DNA of 64,000 nucleotides. Source: Capnocytophaga sp. oral taxon 878 (GTDB taxonomy: Bacteria; Bacteroidota; Bacteroidia; Flavobacteriales; Flavobacteriaceae). The stretch's first letter is position 1; the number at the start of each line of letters is the position of its first letter. This document shows, in pieces, positions 63,183 through 64,000 of this stretch. Made by a program: the position numbers and the translations under genes. The stretch covers positions 1 through 64,000 of the forward strand of contig NZ_CP027229.1 of assembly GCF_002999135.1 (NCBI RefSeq), read 5' to 3'. The notes beneath the pieces were generated by a model. That model was not told where the DNA came from, did not search any database, and saw nothing but the letters and a program-made list of their open reading frames with translations.

Positions 63183-63848
63183 ATGTTTACAATTCCTTAT
63201 ATTGAATCTGAGGAGTTTTTCTACTTAGATGTATTCCTAAAACTGCTCTTAGGATTGTTGGCTATTGCCCTAATTATCAACAAATCGGGCAAGGGTAATT
63301 TAGCGCCCACTTCAGCTATGGATCAAGTACAAAACTACGTACTTGGGGGTATCATTGGGGGCGTGATTTACAGTCCGTCGGTTACGCTCTTTCAGTTTGC
63401 TATTGTATTGATTATTTGGGCATCACTCATCATAGGGTTACGCCAGCTGAAAACTAAAAACCACGCTTTTAGGAAGTTTATAGATGGTAACCCCGTGATT
63501 GTTATCAATCGTGGCAAGATAGACATTGCGGCTTGCAAAAAAGCTAAAATTACAGCACACGAACTCGCTTTCAAGCTCCGCAAAGAAGGGGTTTACTACA
63601 TCAGGGATGTAAAAAGAGCCGTACTTGAACAGAATGGCGAGCTCATCATTGTATTATCGGGTGAAGAAAATCCTAAATACCCTATCATCACCGATGGTAT
63701 TATCCAAAAAAGCGTATTGGAAGATGTAGATAAAACCGAAGAATGGTTGCTTGCGAAGCTACAAGAATTAGGCTATAACAGTCCGTCAGAGGTATTTTTA
63801 GCAGAATACGAAAGCGCACAAATAAAAGTCATACCGTATGATAATTAG
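63183..63848 (+). CDS. DUF421 (YetF-like) membrane protein
   Basis: A 221-residue protein. Three transmembrane helices lie in the first 90 residues, with the MDQVQNYVLGGIIGGVIYSPSVT signature. The soluble domain is typical of DUF421 (FIDGNPVIVINRGKIDIAACKKAKITAHELAFKLRKEGVYYIRDVKRAVLEQNGELIIVL). The role is unknown. It is possibly co-transcribed with the barrel gene before it and the partial gene after it. Confidence 0.9.
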   Translation: MFTIPYIESEEFFYLDVFLKLLLGLLAIALIINKSGKGNLAPTSAMDQVQNYVLGGIIGGVIYSPSVTLFQFAIVLIIWASLIIGLRQLKTKNHAFRKFIDGNPVIVINRGKIDIAACKKAKITAHELAFKLRKEGVYYIRDVKRAVLEQNGELIIVLSGEENPKYPIITDGIIQKSVLEDVDKTEEWLLAKLQELGYNSPSEVFLAEYESAQIKVIPYDN

Positions 63849-63877
63849 CAAATTTGATAATTATTTAAAACAAACTT

Positions 63878-64000
63878 ATGAAACAGTACAAAATTAAAGA
63901 TTTTACACAGCACACTGATGACCCTACTTCTTACGAAGGGACGGTGGTTGTTAGCGGAAAAGAATTAGATGTGAGCATCATCCTTGAAGATGAAGGCGAA
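63878..64000 (+). CDS. Hypothetical protein (N-terminal part)
   Basis: Forty-one codons are visible (MKQYKIKDFTQHTDDPTSYEGTVVVSGKELDV and onward) before the window ends. There is no signal peptide. The acidic beta-strand-like start does not identify a family. Confidence 0.6.
   Translation, partial: MKQYKIKDFTQHTDDPTSYEGTVVVSGKELDVSIILEDEGE

Overview
The window looks like a chromosomal segment of a member of the Flavobacteriia, most probably Capnocytophaga. This is inferred from gene content and style, not from a database search. The supporting signs are low G+C, Bacteroidetes-type promoters (TTG about 19 nt before TAnnTTTG, with no Shine-Dalgarno pattern), a gldH gliding/type IX secretion lipoprotein gene, ricT-gldH-PBP1A linkage, a BT_3928-type DoxX protein, DUF3276, GIN-domain and DUF1573 proteins, and a short cydAB quinol oxidase. 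I saw no rRNA, tRNA, CRISPR array, intact transposase or prophage.

Layout. 1-5.5 kb: 5' end of uvrA, a subtilase lipoprotein, sodA, and a PadR regulator with its PspC-type membrane partner. 6-12.4 kb: a hemerythrin/PAS sensor with a methyltransferase, a compact leftward operon trpS, Gfo/Idh oxidoreductase, SPOR protein, queE, and a YoeB-like toxin-antitoxin pair. 12.9-21 kb: DoxX protein, xerD, DUF3276, tpx, ftsK, GIN-domain protein, class III aminotransferase. 21.4-35.7 kb: a LytS-like kinase and a tripartite MacB-type efflux operon (tolC, adaptor, ATPase ... permease) whose permease is separated from the ATPase by about 8 kb of accessory genes. Those genes are a tandem array of secreted SH3-domain proteins interleaved with KilA-N proteins (one a deletion remnant), a SMI1/KNR4 protein, a YARHG protein, and a TetR-CPBP-hydrolase operon. 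36-57.4 kb: mostly housekeeping genes (GH31, PBP1A, gldH, ricT, rpmA, rplU, cydAB, DUF1573, asnS, MBOAT plus SGNH acylation pair, ABC-F, hemC, gyrB). 58-64 kb: small hypotheticals, a Crp-like regulator, DinB, TfoX-N, ohr, a beta-barrel protein and DUF421.

The most unusual feature is a dispersed intergenic repeat family. Five long copies share the same span of 236-237 bp between two inverted motifs (TTGCGAATWATGCAAA). They carry a central array of 11-bp units (AACGAA-N5, four or five in tandem) flanked by TGATNATCA palindromes. Three short copies carry only the array, framed as a 15-codon ATG-to-TAG reading frame. All eight copies lie between genes. Several are followed by C-rich 28- or 41-bp tandem arrays.

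Other points worth a second look are a near-consensus sigma-54 promoter in front of the DUF1573 gene, dyad operators in front of the padR and tetR genes, a promoter and signal-peptide region shared between the SH3 array and the YARHG gene, and an extended -33 motif (TTGYYAWTT) common to many promoters here.
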